Below are positions 8,954 through 18,966 of a stretch of 64,000 bases of DNA, piece after piece. The stretch is from assembly GCA_017525915.1 (NCBI GenBank), contig JAFXSC010000020.1:1-64000 (forward strand), written 5' to 3'. Below the pieces are notes generated by a model, which worked only from the letters and a program-made list of their open reading frames with translations, was not told the origin of the DNA and did not search any database. Origin of the DNA: Ruminococcus sp. GTDB taxonomy: Bacteria; Bacillota; Clostridia; Oscillospirales; Ruminococcaceae. The translations under genes were made by a program, and so were the position numbers. The first letter of the stretch is position 1. Every line of letters starts with the position of its first letter.

Positions 8954-10281
8954 GCGCTGTCGTAAACGTTATCGGAGCAGGACTTGCGGGCTGCGAGGCT
9001 GCGTGGATACTTGCACAGAACGGTATCGGCGTAAGGCTTTTCGAGATGAAGCCGGAAAGATTCACCCCGGCGCACAAGTATAAGGGATTCGCGGAGCTCG
9101 TATGCTCAAATTCGCTGAAAGCCGCAAGGCTCGAATCCGCGGCAGGTCTGCTGAAATACGAAATGGAGATGCTCGGCTCGCTGACCGTTCCGTGTGCAAA
9201 GGAAAACTCGGTTGAAGCCGGCGGTGCGCTTGCAGTTGACCGCGAGAGGTTCTCCGATGCGGTCACTGAAAAGATAACCTCCCACCCTCTTATTGAGGTA
9301 GTTCCCGGCGAGGTTACTGAGCTGCCGGAGGGCACGGTCATTATCGCAACAGGTCCGCTCACAGCCGGAAAAATGGCTGATATCATCAGGGAGCTGTGCG
9401 GCGACGGCCTTAGCTTCTACGATGCTGCCGCACCGATAGTCACAGCTGAAAGTCTCGACAGGGAGAAAGTGTTCTACGCTTCACGCTATGACAGGGGCGA
9501 CGCGGATTACATCAACTGTCCGATGAACAAGGAGGAGTATCTTGCCTTCCACAGCGAACTCATCGCTGCCGAAAGGGTACAGCTCAAGGACTTCGAGACC
9601 CACCCGTTCAGCGTATATGAGGGCTGTATGCCTATCGAGGAGCTTGCGCGGCGCGGAGTTGATACGATGCGCTTCGGTCCGATGAAGCCGGTCGGCATCG
9701 ACGACCCGAAGACGGGAAGACGTCCCTATGCGCTAGTACAGCTCAGACGCGAGAACCGAGAGGGTACGCTTTTCAACCTTGTGGGATTTCAGACAAATCT
9801 TAAATTTGGCGAGCAGAAGCGGGTATTCTCAATGATACCTGGGCTTGAAAATGCCGAATTCATGCGCTTTGGAGTAATGCACAGAAACACATTCATAAAC
9901 AGCCCGGAGCTTCTGAACTCCGACTTCTCGATGCGTCAGCACCCGGATATATTCTTTTCCGGACAGATGACCGGAGTTGAAGGCTACATGGAGTCCGCCG
10001 CAAGCGGTCTCCTCGCAGGAATCGCTGCCGCAAGAAGGATACGCGGACTTGAACCGCTCATGCTTCCGCGTGACACCATGACAGGTGCGCTCTCGGCTTA
10101 CGTCAGCGACCCGTTCAACAGTGGGAAATTCCAGCCTATGGGCGCAAACATGGGCATTCTTCCGGATATAGGTGTGCGTATAAAGGACAAAAAGGAACGC
10201 TATGGCGCATATGCGGAACGTGCTGTCAGTTCATTGAAGCGAGAGCTTGAAAGGATAGGATATGGCGAAGATAATTGTTGA
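8950..10281 (+). CDS. trmFO: Methylenetetrahydrofolate-tRNA-(uracil-5-)-methyltransferase TrmFO
   Basis: The 443-residue flavoprotein opens with the FAD-binding motif GAGLAGCE (residues 9-16) and has the family blocks FAELVCSNSLKA and YMESAASGLLAGIAAARR. TrmFO makes ribothymidine-54 in the tRNA T loop using methylenetetrahydrofolate and FADH2. The start overlaps the topA stop and the end overlaps plsX by 20 bases, so translation is probably coupled. topA-trmFO is a common Firmicute pair. Confidence 0.97.
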   Translation: MSAVVNVIGAGLAGCEAAWILAQNGIGVRLFEMKPERFTPAHKYKGFAELVCSNSLKAARLESAAGLLKYEMEMLGSLTVPCAKENSVEAGGALAVDRERFSDAVTEKITSHPLIEVVPGEVTELPEGTVIIATGPLTAGKMADIIRELCGDGLSFYDAAAPIVTAESLDREKVFYASRYDRGDADYINCPMNKEEYLAFHSELIAAERVQLKDFETHPFSVYEGCMPIEELARRGVDTMRFGPMKPVGIDDPKTGRRPYALVQLRRENREGTLFNLVGFQTNLKFGEQKRVFSMIPGLENAEFMRFGVMHRNTFINSPELLNSDFSMRQHPDIFFSGQMTGVEGYMESAASGLLAGIAAARRIRGLEPLMLPRDTMTGALSAYVSDPFNSGKFQPMGANMGILPDIGVRIKDKKERYGAYAERAVSSLKRELERIGYGEDNC

Positions 10282-11275
10282 TGCCTTCGGAGGGGACAAT
10301 GCCCCTCTTGAAGTGCTGAGAGGCTGCGAAAGAGCAGTAAGGGAGCTCGGCTCGGAGATAATCCTTACGGGCAGCTCCGCTAAGATAAAGAAATGCGCCG
10401 CTGATAACGGCATAAGGCTCAGCGGTATGAAAATAGCGCATACTGATGATGTTTTTGATATTCATGAGGAACCGCGCGAGATAACCAAATCGGGAAAGAA
10501 CACCTCAATGGCTCTTGGACTGCGCCTTCTTTCGGAGGGCAGGGCTGATGCCTTCGTTTCAGCCGGCAGCACCGGCGCTCTCGTTATGGGTACCTCGCTC
10601 ATCGTCAAGCGTATCAAAGGCATCAGGCGTATCGCGCCCTCACCGATACTTCCGGCGGACAAGGGCAGCTTCATGCTCGTTGACGCAGGTGCGAATATCG
10701 AATGCCGCCCGGAGATGCTCGTCCAGTTTGCGGCTATGGGAAGTGCCTACATGGAGAAGGTCATGGGCATAGACAGCCCGAAGGTCGCGCTTCTCAATAT
10801 CGGTGCGGAGGAGACAAAGGGCAGGGAGCTCGAGCTTGAAGCTTATAAACTCCTCAGCGAATCAGGTCTCAATTTCGTGGGTAATATCGAGGCAAGGGAT
10901 ATGCCGAAGGGCGAGGTGCAGGTAGTTGTAACTGACGGCTTTACCGGAAATGTCGCGCTCAAGCTCTATGAGGGCATGGGGGCCTTCTTCCGCGACAAGA
11001 TGAAGTGGATATTCTCCGGCATCGGCAAGGCAGGAGCACTGCTCTCCCTCGGAAAGATCAAGGAATTCAGAAAGCAGATGGACTATAAGGAGGTCGGAGG
11101 CTCTGCTCTGCTCGGAGCTTCAAGACCGGTAATAAAGGCTCACGGCAGCTCGGACGGTACAGCCTTCTTCAATGCTGTCCGTCAGGCTGAAAAGGTAGTT
11201 GAGGGCAACGTCTGCGGCGAGATAGAGAAGTACGTCGCGTCGCTCTCAGCCTCGAAAGGAAATAACAATGGATAA
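10262..11275 (+). CDS. plsX: Phosphate acyltransferase PlsX
   Basis: The 337-residue protein has the PlsX start AKIIVDAFGGDNAP and the conserved VDAGANIECRPE and TDGFTGNVALKLYEG blocks. It makes acyl-phosphate from acyl-ACP for phospholipid synthesis at the membrane. It overlaps trmFO upstream and rnc downstream. The acpP gene that often lies between plsX and rnc is absent here. A fapR-type regulator is not seen nearby. Confidence 0.97.
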   Translation: MAKIIVDAFGGDNAPLEVLRGCERAVRELGSEIILTGSSAKIKKCAADNGIRLSGMKIAHTDDVFDIHEEPREITKSGKNTSMALGLRLLSEGRADAFVSAGSTGALVMGTSLIVKRIKGIRRIAPSPILPADKGSFMLVDAGANIECRPEMLVQFAAMGSAYMEKVMGIDSPKVALLNIGAEETKGRELELEAYKLLSESGLNFVGNIEARDMPKGEVQVVVTDGFTGNVALKLYEGMGAFFRDKMKWIFSGIGKAGALLSLGKIKEFRKQMDYKEVGGSALLGASRPVIKAHGSSDGTAFFNAVRQAEKVVEGNVCGEIEKYVASLSASKGNNNG

Positions 11276-11957
11276 TATTGACAGATTGCAGGAGGTCATC
11301 GGCTATACCTTCAAAAAGCCGGAGCTGCTCAGACAGGCGCTTGCACATTCTTCCTATGCCAATGAGAAGAAGCTGTCCTCGGGCAGCAACGAAAGGCTCG
11401 AATTTCTGGGCGACAGCGTACTCTCGATAGTCGTCTCGGATTATCTTTACAAAAACCTCAACGTTGCGGAGGGCGAGCTCACAAAGCTCCGAGCGTCGCT
11501 GGTATGCGAGAAATCCCTCCATATATTCGCCCAGAAGATAAATCTCGGTGACTTCCTTCTCCTTGGCAAGGGTGAGGAAAACACCGGCGGGAGGGAACGC
11601 CCATCGATACTTGCGGACGCCTTTGAAGCCGTTATCGCAGCTATTTACCTCGACGGCGGCATGGAGCCTGCCGCAAAGCATATCCTCCGATTCATGCCTG
11701 ATGACCTTAGACACGCGGGAAAGCCTGCTTTCAGTGACCACAAGACAGTATTGCAGGAGATAGTCCAGAAAAATCCGGAGGAAAAGGTTGAATACGTCCT
11801 CATCGGCGAGGAGGGACCGGACCACAACAAGCGATTCGTGGTCGAGGTCTGTCTGAACGGTCAGGTCATCGGAAAGGGCAAGGGCAGGAGCAAGAAGGAA
11901 GCCGAACAGCTTGCCGCAAAGGAAGCGCTTGCGCTCATGGGCTATGAAGCACAGTAA
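11268..11957 (+). CDS. rnc: Ribonuclease III
   Basis: The protein of 229 residues has the RNase III signature NERLEFLGDS at residues 41-50, a second catalytic segment (ADAFEAVIAAIYLDGG) and a C-terminal double-stranded RNA binding domain with GKGRSKKEAEQLAAKEAL. It cuts double-stranded RNA during rRNA and mRNA processing. It overlaps plsX by 8 bases and the radical SAM gene by 14 bases. Confidence 0.97.
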   Translation: MDNIDRLQEVIGYTFKKPELLRQALAHSSYANEKKLSSGSNERLEFLGDSVLSIVVSDYLYKNLNVAEGELTKLRASLVCEKSLHIFAQKINLGDFLLLGKGEENTGGRERPSILADAFEAVIAAIYLDGGMEPAAKHILRFMPDDLRHAGKPAFSDHKTVLQEIVQKNPEEKVEYVLIGEEGPDHNKRFVVEVCLNGQVIGKGKGRSKKEAEQLAAKEALALMGYEAQ

Positions 11958-12942
11958 CATATCAATATTCATACCTCACGTCGGCTGTCCGCATATGTGT
12001 TCATTCTGCGACCAGAGGACTATCAGCGGCGCACAGCATCTTCCGGACGGCAATGAGGTCAGGGAGATATGCTCAAAGGCTCTCGGAGAGGTAAGGTCTC
12101 CGGGAAACACGGAGATAGCCTTTTTCGGTGGGAGTTTTACCGCTATACCGCGTGATTATATGCTGGAGCTGCTAACCGCTGCCAACGAATTCGTGGGCGT
12201 GGGAAAGTTCCGCGGAATACGCTGCTCCACGCGCCCGGACTGCATAGACAGTGAGGTGCTCGGACTGCTGAAAGAGTACGGCGTTACGGCGATAGAGCTC
12301 GGAGCGCAGTCTATGGACGATGATGTGCTCACGGCAAATGAACGCGGTCACACTGCGGAGGACGTAAGGCGTGCCGCAGGACTGATAAAGTCAGCCGGCA
12401 TCGAGCTCGGTTTACAGATGATGACAGGGCTCTACAAAAGCAGCGGCGCGGCGGATATGTTCACCGCAAATGAGCTTATATCACTGAGACCTGCAACTGT
12501 GAGGATATATCCGGTAGTGGTGCTGTACGGCACGCGCCTTGCGGAGCTTTATGCAGACGGAGAGTATGTGCTGACGCCGTTCGATGAAATGGTTGGGCAG
12601 TGCGCCGCGATAATGGGGATGTTCCTGAAAAACGGCATAAGGGTCATCAAGTGCGGACTTCATGCAAGTGAATTCGTGGAGCAGGACATGGTCGCAGGCT
12701 ACTACCACCCGGCATTCCGTGAGCTGTGCGAGATGTACATTTACCGTGCGGCGGCAGAGGAGCTTTTAGCTGCGGAGGACATACGGAGCGGTGACGTCAC
12801 ACTTGCTGTCAGCAGCAGATGCCTCAGCAAGGCAGTCGGGCAGAAAAAGGCAAATATCAGCTATTTCAGGGAACATGGGATAAATGTTTCCTTTGTCGGG
12901 GACGACGCGATCCCCATATACAAATGCGAACTGAGGAGGTGA
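11944..12942 (+). CDS. Radical SAM protein, Elp3-like
   Basis: This 332-residue protein begins with HVGCPHMCSFCDQR, whose CxxxCxxC holds the 4Fe-4S cluster that cleaves S-adenosylmethionine. FFGGSFTAIP and a TIM-barrel pattern follow, as in the Elp3-like radical SAM branch. It has no acetyltransferase domain, so it is not a full Elp3. The substrate is unknown. Its place between rnc and smc is conserved in many Clostridia. ATG 11944 lies inside the end of rnc, which suggests coupled translation. Confidence 0.88.
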   Translation: MKHSNISIFIPHVGCPHMCSFCDQRTISGAQHLPDGNEVREICSKALGEVRSPGNTEIAFFGGSFTAIPRDYMLELLTAANEFVGVGKFRGIRCSTRPDCIDSEVLGLLKEYGVTAIELGAQSMDDDVLTANERGHTAEDVRRAAGLIKSAGIELGLQMMTGLYKSSGAADMFTANELISLRPATVRIYPVVVLYGTRLAELYADGEYVLTPFDEMVGQCAAIMGMFLKNGIRVIKCGLHASEFVEQDMVAGYYHPAFRELCEMYIYRAAAEELLAAEDIRSGDVTLAVSSRCLSKAVGQKKANISYFREHGINVSFVGDDAIPIYKCELRR

Positions 12943-12946
12943 GCGA

Positions 12947-15900
12947 TTGTACCTTAAATCACTTGAAATACAGGGCTTCAAGTCCTTTCCGGACAAGATA
13001 AGCCTTACCTTTGACAAGGGACTCACGGCTGTCGTAGGTCCCAACGGCAGCGGAAAAAGTAATATCGGCGATTCGGTTCGCTGGGTCCTCGGCGAGCAGT
13101 CCACAAAGACTCTCAGAGGAAATAAGATGGAGGACGTTATTTTTTCCGGTACTGTTGCAAGGAAGCCTATGGGATTTGCCGCAGTAACGCTGAATATCGA
13201 CAATTCCGACCATACCCTCGCGGATATGGACACTGAGGTCGCCGTAACCAGAAAGCTCTACCGCAGCGGCGACAGCGAATACCTCATAAACGGCAGACCA
13301 TGCCGTCTGAAGGATATCAACGAGCTGTTCATGGACACAGGTCTCGGAAGGGACGGCTACTCCATAATCGGACAGGGACGCATTGCCGAGATAGTCGGCG
13401 CCAAGAGCAGTGAGCGAAGGGATATCTTCGAGGAGGCTGCCGGAATATCGAAATTCCGATACAAGAAGCTTGAAGCTGAGAGAAAGCTCACGGCTGCACA
13501 GGAAAACCTTGTCCGCCTTACGGATATACTCTCCGAGCTCGAAGGACGTGTTGAGCCGCTGAGGATACAGTCGGAAAAGGCGCAGAAGTTCATTAAGCTT
13601 GCCGCAGAGCAGAAGCAGCTCGAAATATCGGTATGGGTACACCGTCTTGATGAGCTCAAGGCAAAGCTTGAAGGCATTGAGGAAAAGATACTCGTTTGCA
13701 GCAATGAATACGAGAATATCGAGAATGACATACAGCGCGAGGATCAGAAGATACAGGACGGCTACCGCAGAATGCAGGAGAGCACGCTCCGTTCCGATGA
13801 GCTGAGAAGAAAGATGCTCGAGGAGGAGCAGGAGGCTTCAGAGACGAAGTCCGGCATCGCCGTTCTCGAAAACGATATTAAGCACTGCCGCGAAGCTATT
13901 GCCGCCGCGCAGAAGAATATCGACAGCTCCGGCGAGGCAAGGAATGAGTTTCTCGGTCAGCAGAAGGCTGCGGAGGAAAAACTTGCAGCTCTGGGCGAAG
14001 AGGTCAAAGCCGCAGAGGCAGAGATAGCTGCAACTGAGGAAGTATTCGCAAGGGCTGAGCGCGACAGTTCGGAGCTTGGCAACAGCGTTGACAAGGCTGG
14101 CAGCGAGATAAACAGTCTCTATATCAAGCAGAGCGGTTTCAGGTTCACGATAGATTCGGCAAGAGCTGCCATTGAGGAGGAAAAACGCCGCCTTGAAGAA
14201 CTCCGCGGAAGCGAGAGGGACTTTGCGGCAACTCTTGAAGACTACAAGAAAAAGCTCGAAGGCTCGGCGGCGGAGGCTGCTGAGAACGACAGCCGCTATG
14301 AAGGACTCAAAAATCGTCTTGCAGGTCTGGAAAAGCTTTACAGTTCAAGGCGCAGCAGCTTTGAGCAGTCGAAGGAGGACTTCGAGCGCGTGCTCTATGA
14401 GCTCAAAGATAAGGAGCAGCGTCGGAAGATACTCAACGACCTCGAAAACAACATGGAGGGCTTTGCAGGCAGCGTAAAGCAGGTGCTCAAAGCCTCGAAG
14501 CAGGGACGCATCGGCGGTATTTTCGGGACAGTTGCCCAGAATATCGGCGTTGAACAGGAGTACGCGGTCGCTGTGGAAACAGCTCTCGGCGGCGCTATGC
14601 AGAATATAATCGTCGAGAACGAGGACATCGCCAAGAGGTGCATACGCTTCCTGAAGGAGCAGAAGGGCGGCCGTGCGACCTTCCTGCCGATAACCTCGGT
14701 AAAGGGCAGGGAACTGACCGAGCAGGGGCTTGAAAACTGCGAGGGCTATATCGCAGTCGCCAGTTCGATAATAACCTATGACGCGAAATTCAGCGGCATA
14801 ATCGCTTCGCTCCTCGGACGCATAGTCATTGCGGAGGATATCGACTCCGCTACGAATATAGCCAAAAAGTATGGTTACAGGTTCAAGATAGTCACACTCG
14901 ACGGACAGGTCATCAATGCAGGCGGTTCATTCACCGGCGGTTCGGCTCAGAAGTCCGGTGGAATGATAACCCGCCGCAACGAGCTCGATACCCTCGACAG
15001 TGAGATATCAGAGCTCGGAAGCAGGCGCGATGTGCTCAGGGCAAATACCGAAAAGCTCCGCGCGGAGGCTGAAAAGCTCCGCTACGACAGTGAGGCTGCA
15101 AAGTCCGACCTCGCTGAATGCGAGGCGCAGAAGGTACGCATAGGTGCGGAGGCGGCAAGTCTCCGCTCACTCATAGAGCAGATGAATACGCAGTCCGATA
15201 ATTCGGTAAAGCTCATAGCTGCGGCTGAACAGAAGATAGCTGCGGAGAATGAGAATATCGTTTCGGCTGAAAAGTCCCTCGCAGAGATATCGGAGCAGAT
15301 AGCAAAGGCTGAACAGGAGCTCTCACAGGGGCAGGACGCAAAGGAACAGCTTCGCCGCGAGCGCGAACAACTCTCGGAGAAGCTCTCGAACCTCCGTATG
15401 CGCGGCATCGAACTCGCAAAGGACGTTCAGGCTCAGGAACTCGAAATAAAGCGCATCGGCGAGGCTGTTGCCGAGCTTGATGCAGGCGGAAAGCGCTTTA
15501 CGGAGGAGATAGCCAGTCAGGAGCGCACTATCGCGGAAAAGCAGCGCGGCATCAGTGAGCTCAAAGCGAAGCTCGAAGGCTTAAAGGACAATACGGAAGT
15601 ATATCTTGCCGATATAAGGCGTTATCAGGATATGTACAACGAGCAGAACCGCCTTGTCAACGAGCTCACGAAGGGCATGAAGCAGTTCAACGATGCAAAG
15701 GAGAAGCTCTCAGGCGAAATGACACGTCTCGAGGACAGGAAAGAGGCTGTCTGCCGCGATTCCGATCATATCATCAACCAGCTCCGCGAGGTCTACGAGC
15801 TCAACCGCTCGGAGGCCGTACAGCTTGCTGAAAAGCTTGACGATATCAACGAGGCTCAGCGTCAGCTCGGCGAGATAAAGAAGTCCATAAGAGCACTCGG

Positions 15901-16519
15901 CAGCGTGAACGTTGACGCTATCGAGGAATACAAGGAGGTCAGCGAGCGCTACAATTTCATGTCGGAGCAGATAACCGATGTCCAGCGTTCAAAGTCCGAG
16001 CTTGAAGGCATAATCAGCGAGCTCACCAATGAGATGTGCAGGATATTCTCCGAGAGCTTTGCGATGATAAACTCCAACTTCAAGGAGATATTCGTCGAGC
16101 TGTTCGGTGGAGGAAAGGCGGAGCTCATACTCACCGATCCCGAGAACGTTCTCGAATCGGGCATAGAGATAAGCGTAGCACCTCCCGGAAAGGTCATAAA
16201 GAACCTCATATCGCTCTCGGGAGGCGAGCAGTCTTTCGTTGCGATAGCGATATATTTTGCCATTCTGAGACTCAGACCGGCGCCGTTCTGTATACTTGAC
16301 GAGATAGACGCGGCGCTCGATGAGGTGAACGTAAGGAAGTACGCGCAGTACCTCAAGAACTTCACCGATACCACTCAGTTCGTGCTCGTCACCCACAGAC
16401 GCAGCGCTATGGAGGAAGCAAACGTCCTCTACGGTGTAACCATGCAGGAGGACGGCATATCCAAGCTGCTCAAAATGGAGCAGGTGGATTTCCAGGAGGA
16501 AGCAGAAGCGGCTCAGTGA
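12947..16519 (+). CDS. smc: Chromosome segregation protein SMC
   Basis: The 1190-residue ATPase has Walker A GPNGSGKS at residues 31-38, two long coiled coils around a hinge near residues 500-660 (GGSFTGGSAQKSGG closes it), the LSGGE signature near residue 1089 and Walker B FCILDEIDAALDE near residue 1113. SMC with ScpAB extrudes DNA loops and aligns chromosome arms. Start is TTG 12947 with GAGGTGA upstream and the canonical MYLKSLEIQGFKSF N-terminus. The signature reads LSGGEQSFVAIAI, where most bacterial SMCs have LSGGE-R/K-ALTA. It is followed by ftsY, the usual order. Confidence 0.98.
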   Translation: MYLKSLEIQGFKSFPDKISLTFDKGLTAVVGPNGSGKSNIGDSVRWVLGEQSTKTLRGNKMEDVIFSGTVARKPMGFAAVTLNIDNSDHTLADMDTEVAVTRKLYRSGDSEYLINGRPCRLKDINELFMDTGLGRDGYSIIGQGRIAEIVGAKSSERRDIFEEAAGISKFRYKKLEAERKLTAAQENLVRLTDILSELEGRVEPLRIQSEKAQKFIKLAAEQKQLEISVWVHRLDELKAKLEGIEEKILVCSNEYENIENDIQREDQKIQDGYRRMQESTLRSDELRRKMLEEEQEASETKSGIAVLENDIKHCREAIAAAQKNIDSSGEARNEFLGQQKAAEEKLAALGEEVKAAEAEIAATEEVFARAERDSSELGNSVDKAGSEINSLYIKQSGFRFTIDSARAAIEEEKRRLEELRGSERDFAATLEDYKKKLEGSAAEAAENDSRYEGLKNRLAGLEKLYSSRRSSFEQSKEDFERVLYELKDKEQRRKILNDLENNMEGFAGSVKQVLKASKQGRIGGIFGTVAQNIGVEQEYAVAVETALGGAMQNIIVENEDIAKRCIRFLKEQKGGRATFLPITSVKGRELTEQGLENCEGYIAVASSIITYDAKFSGIIASLLGRIVIAEDIDSATNIAKKYGYRFKIVTLDGQVINAGGSFTGGSAQKSGGMITRRNELDTLDSEISELGSRRDVLRANTEKLRAEAEKLRYDSEAAKSDLAECEAQKVRIGAEAASLRSLIEQMNTQSDNSVKLIAAAEQKIAAENENIVSAEKSLAEISEQIAKAEQELSQGQDAKEQLRREREQLSEKLSNLRMRGIELAKDVQAQELEIKRIGEAVAELDAGGKRFTEEIASQERTIAEKQRGISELKAKLEGLKDNTEVYLADIRRYQDMYNEQNRLVNELTKGMKQFNDAKEKLSGEMTRLEDRKEAVCRDSDHIINQLREVYELNRSEAVQLAEKLDDINEAQRQLGEIKKSIRALGSVNVDAIEEYKEVSERYNFMSEQITDVQRSKSELEGIISELTNEMCRIFSESFAMINSNFKEIFVELFGGGKAELILTDPENVLESGIEISVAPPGKVIKNLISLSGGEQSFVAIAIYFAILRLRPAPFCILDEIDAALDEVNVRKYAQYLKNFTDTTQFVLVTHRRSAMEEANVLYGVTMQEDGISKLLKMEQVDFQEEAEAAQ

Positions 16520-16602
16520 TATATGTCACAGAAGCCGGTGTTCATACGAATATATAATAATGGAGCCGTGTGGGTATGTCCCGGCGGCAGACAGGAGCAA
16601 TT

Positions 16603-18090
16603 ATGGGTATTTTTGCAAAGATCGCAGCCGGACTGCGTAAGACGAAGGACTCCTTCATCAACCGCCTCAGGAGGATAACCAATTCCTTCACCAAGATCGA
16701 CGAGGAACTTTTCGAGGAGATCGAGGAGGCAATGATAATGAGCGATATCGGAGTTGAAACCTCCGAGGAGATATGCGACCGTCTCCGCAAAAAGATCAAG
16801 GAGCGCGGCATAACCGATCCCGGTGAGATAATGGAGCTTATCCATGAAGTCATCGGCGAGATAATGGGCGACGATACAGGTCTCGACCTCTCGCTCTCTC
16901 CGGCAGTTATCATGGTAATCGGAGTAAACGGCGCGGGCAAGACCACTACTATCGGCAAGCTCAGCTACCAGTTCAAAAACGAGGGCAAGAAGGTCCTTGT
17001 TGCGGCAGCTGATACCTTCCGTGCGGCAGCTATCGACCAGCTTGAGGTATGGACTGAGCGTGCCGGTGTTGAGATCGTGAAGCACGCCGAGGGCTCCGAC
17101 CCCGGTGCGGTGGTTTATGACGCCCTTGACGCTGCAAAGGCACGCGGCTGTGATGTCGTTATTATCGACACGGCAGGACGTCTCCACAACAAGAAGAACC
17201 TCATGGACGAGCTCGCCAAGATAAACCGTATCATCGACTCAAAGGCGGACGACTGCTCGCGCGAGGTACTGCTCGTGCTTGACGCTACGACCGGTCAGAA
17301 CGCTGTCAATCAGGCGAAGCTTTTCAGCGAGACTGCGCCGATTACGGGTATAGTCCTCACGAAGCTCGACGGTACTGCAAAGGGCGGTATCGTAATATCG
17401 ATAAAGAACGAGCTCGGAATACCGGTAAAGCTCATAGGCGTGGGCGAGAAGATAGACGACCTCCAGCCGTTCGACAGCCGTACCTTTGTTGATGCTCTGT
17501 TCAGCGATGTTGAGACCGATGAGGATACTGAGGAGAACGAGGGCTACGATGAGGAAGACCTCGATGAAGAGGAAGGCTATGACGAGGACGCTGAGTACGA
17601 GGACGAAGATGCTGAGTATGAAGCTGACGAAGACGCCGATGATGAAGAAGATGAGGACGTGGAAGCAGCTCCGATATATGCCGCTGTTTCCGGCGACCTT
17701 GACTATGCTGGTGCGGTTGAGTACGATAAAGCAGAGAATGCCGAGGACGCAGCCGAGCCTTCCGATGATGGTGAAAGCCTGACATCCGAGACCGGATATG
17801 TATACAACGAGAACTATATGGATAACTGGAGCGGTGAAGATGCCTCTGAGGACGTTGACGGGGATACTGACGGCGAAGCTGAGACTGATGAGGAAGAAGA
17901 GCCTGAGCAGCAGCCCGAGCCCGAAAAGAAGAAAAAGCGCGGCTTCTTCAGCAGACTTTTCGGCAGAAAGAAGTATGACGAAGAGGAAGAGCAGGAGTCC
18001 GGAGAAGACGAAGACGAGTCTTCCGATGAGGACGGAGAGCCCGATGAAGACGAGAGTGACGGCGACGGGGAGAGCGAGTATGATGAATAA
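16603..18090 (+). CDS. ftsY: Signal recognition particle receptor FtsY with long acidic C-terminal tail
   Basis: Residues 1-302 are the NG GTPase: a basic amphipathic N-terminus ([20 protein letters not shown]), P-loop [10 protein letters not shown] near residue 107, [24 protein letters not shown] and [10 protein letters not shown]. The protein receives ribosome-SRP complexes at the membrane. Residues about 303-495 are an added tail, mostly Glu and Asp, with one basic-hydrophobic patch ([16 protein letters not shown]) near residue 447. Known FtsY proteins carry their acidic A domain at the N-terminus, so this order is unusual. ATG 16603 has AGGAGC upstream and gives the expected start. Confidence 0.95.
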   Translation: MGIFAKIAAGLRKTKDSFINRLRRITNSFTKIDEELFEEIEEAMIMSDIGVETSEEICDRLRKKIKERGITDPGEIMELIHEVIGEIMGDDTGLDLSLSPAVIMVIGVNGAGKTTTIGKLSYQFKNEGKKVLVAAADTFRAAAIDQLEVWTERAGVEIVKHAEGSDPGAVVYDALDAAKARGCDVVIIDTAGRLHNKKNLMDELAKINRIIDSKADDCSREVLLVLDATTGQNAVNQAKLFSETAPITGIVLTKLDGTAKGGIVISIKNELGIPVKLIGVGEKIDDLQPFDSRTFVDALFSDVETDEDTEENEGYDEEDLDEEEGYDEDAEYEDEDAEYEADEDADDEEDEDVEAAPIYAAVSGDLDYAGAVEYDKAENAEDAAEPSDDGESLTSETGYVYNENYMDNWSGEDASEDVDGDTDGEAETDEEEEPEQQPEPEKKKKRGFFSRLFGRKKYDEEEEQESGEDEDESSDEDGEPDEDESDGDGESEYDE

Positions 18091-18661
18091 GCTCGTTATG
18101 GCGACAAATAACGCAAACAAGCTCCGCGAGGCGAAGGAGATACTCTCGCCGCTTGGTATTGAGGTGCTTTCCCAGCAGGAGGCAGGCGTGAACTGCGACC
18201 CCGACGAGAACGGCAGCACCTTTGCGGAAAATGCAATGATAAAGGCAAAGGCAGTCTACGAAGCCTGCGGACTTCCGGTCATCGCGGACGACAGCGGTCT
18301 CTGCGTTGATGCCCTCGGCGGCAGACCCGGAGTACATTCCGCGCGTTATGCCCCGAAGGGACAGGAGTGCGCGAAGCTCCTCGGCGAGATGAAGGACGTT
18401 CCCGATGAAAAGAGGACTGCACGCTTCATGTGCAATATCGCCCTTATCACCGGCACTGAGAGCAGGATATTCGAGGGAAGGTGCGAGGGAAGCATCGGCT
18501 ATGAGATGCGCGGCTCGAACGGTTTCGGCTACGACCCGGTGTTCATGGTCGGCGAACGCACTATGGCGGAGCTTTCCGCAGACGAGAAGAACAGTATAAG
18601 CCACAGGGGAGCGGCTCTCAGGGAGCTCTGCTCGTACCTGAATGAAGGAAACGGTGAATGA
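18080..18661 (+). CDS. rdgB: Non-canonical purine NTP pyrophosphatase, RdgB/HAM1 family
   Basis: The protein of 193 residues has the family marks MATNNANKLREAKEIL, TFAENAMIKAKA, ADDSGLCVDALGG and SHRGAALREL. It hydrolyses dITP, ITP and XTP to monophosphates and so keeps deaminated purines out of DNA and RNA. Its start (ATG 18080, or 18083) lies inside the last codons of ftsY. yhbY follows after one base. Confidence 0.95.
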   Translation: MMNKLVMATNNANKLREAKEILSPLGIEVLSQQEAGVNCDPDENGSTFAENAMIKAKAVYEACGLPVIADDSGLCVDALGGRPGVHSARYAPKGQECAKLLGEMKDVPDEKRTARFMCNIALITGTESRIFEGRCEGSIGYEMRGSNGFGYDPVFMVGERTMAELSADEKNSISHRGAALRELCSYLNEGNGE

Positions 18662-18662
18662 T

Positions 18663-18965
18663 ATGCTTACAAGCAAACAGAGAGCTTACCTGCGTGGTAT
18701 AGCTTCAACATACGAGACAATTTTCCAGATAGGCAAGGGCGGCGTGACCGAGGCTATGTGCAAAGACATCGACGCCGCTATTACAAAGAGGGAACTCATC
18801 AAGCTCAGAGTGCTTGAAAATTCGGGCTATACGGCGCGCGAAGCGGCAGAGCAGATAGCTGAGTTCATCGGAGCCGATGTGGTTCAGGTGATCGGCAGCA
18901 AGTTCGTGCTTTTCAGGCGCAACGAGAAGGAGCCCGTTATCGAGAATATCCCGAAGGCTAAGTGA
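18663..18965 (+). CDS. yhbY: YhbY-family RNA-binding (CRM domain) protein
   Basis: The 100-residue protein is a single CRM domain: LTSKQRAYLRGIA, QIGKGGVTEAM, the ELIKLRVL strand and GADVVQVIGSKFVLFRR at the end. Members bind 50S assembly intermediates. The gene is packed between the rdgB-like gene and a flavoprotein gene, and nadD and rsfS are nearby, a typical Firmicute cluster of ribosome maturation and nucleotide genes. ATG 18663 follows AAGGAAACGG. Confidence 0.93.
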   Translation: MLTSKQRAYLRGIASTYETIFQIGKGGVTEAMCKDIDAAITKRELIKLRVLENSGYTAREAAEQIAEFIGADVVQVIGSKFVLFRRNEKEPVIENIPKAK

Positions 18966-18966
18966 T

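Noticed and set aside
11169-11972. Minus-strand open frame of 267 codons opposite rnc
   Set aside because: Antisense to RNase III, with low-complexity, arginine- and leucine-rich translation and no family resemblance.
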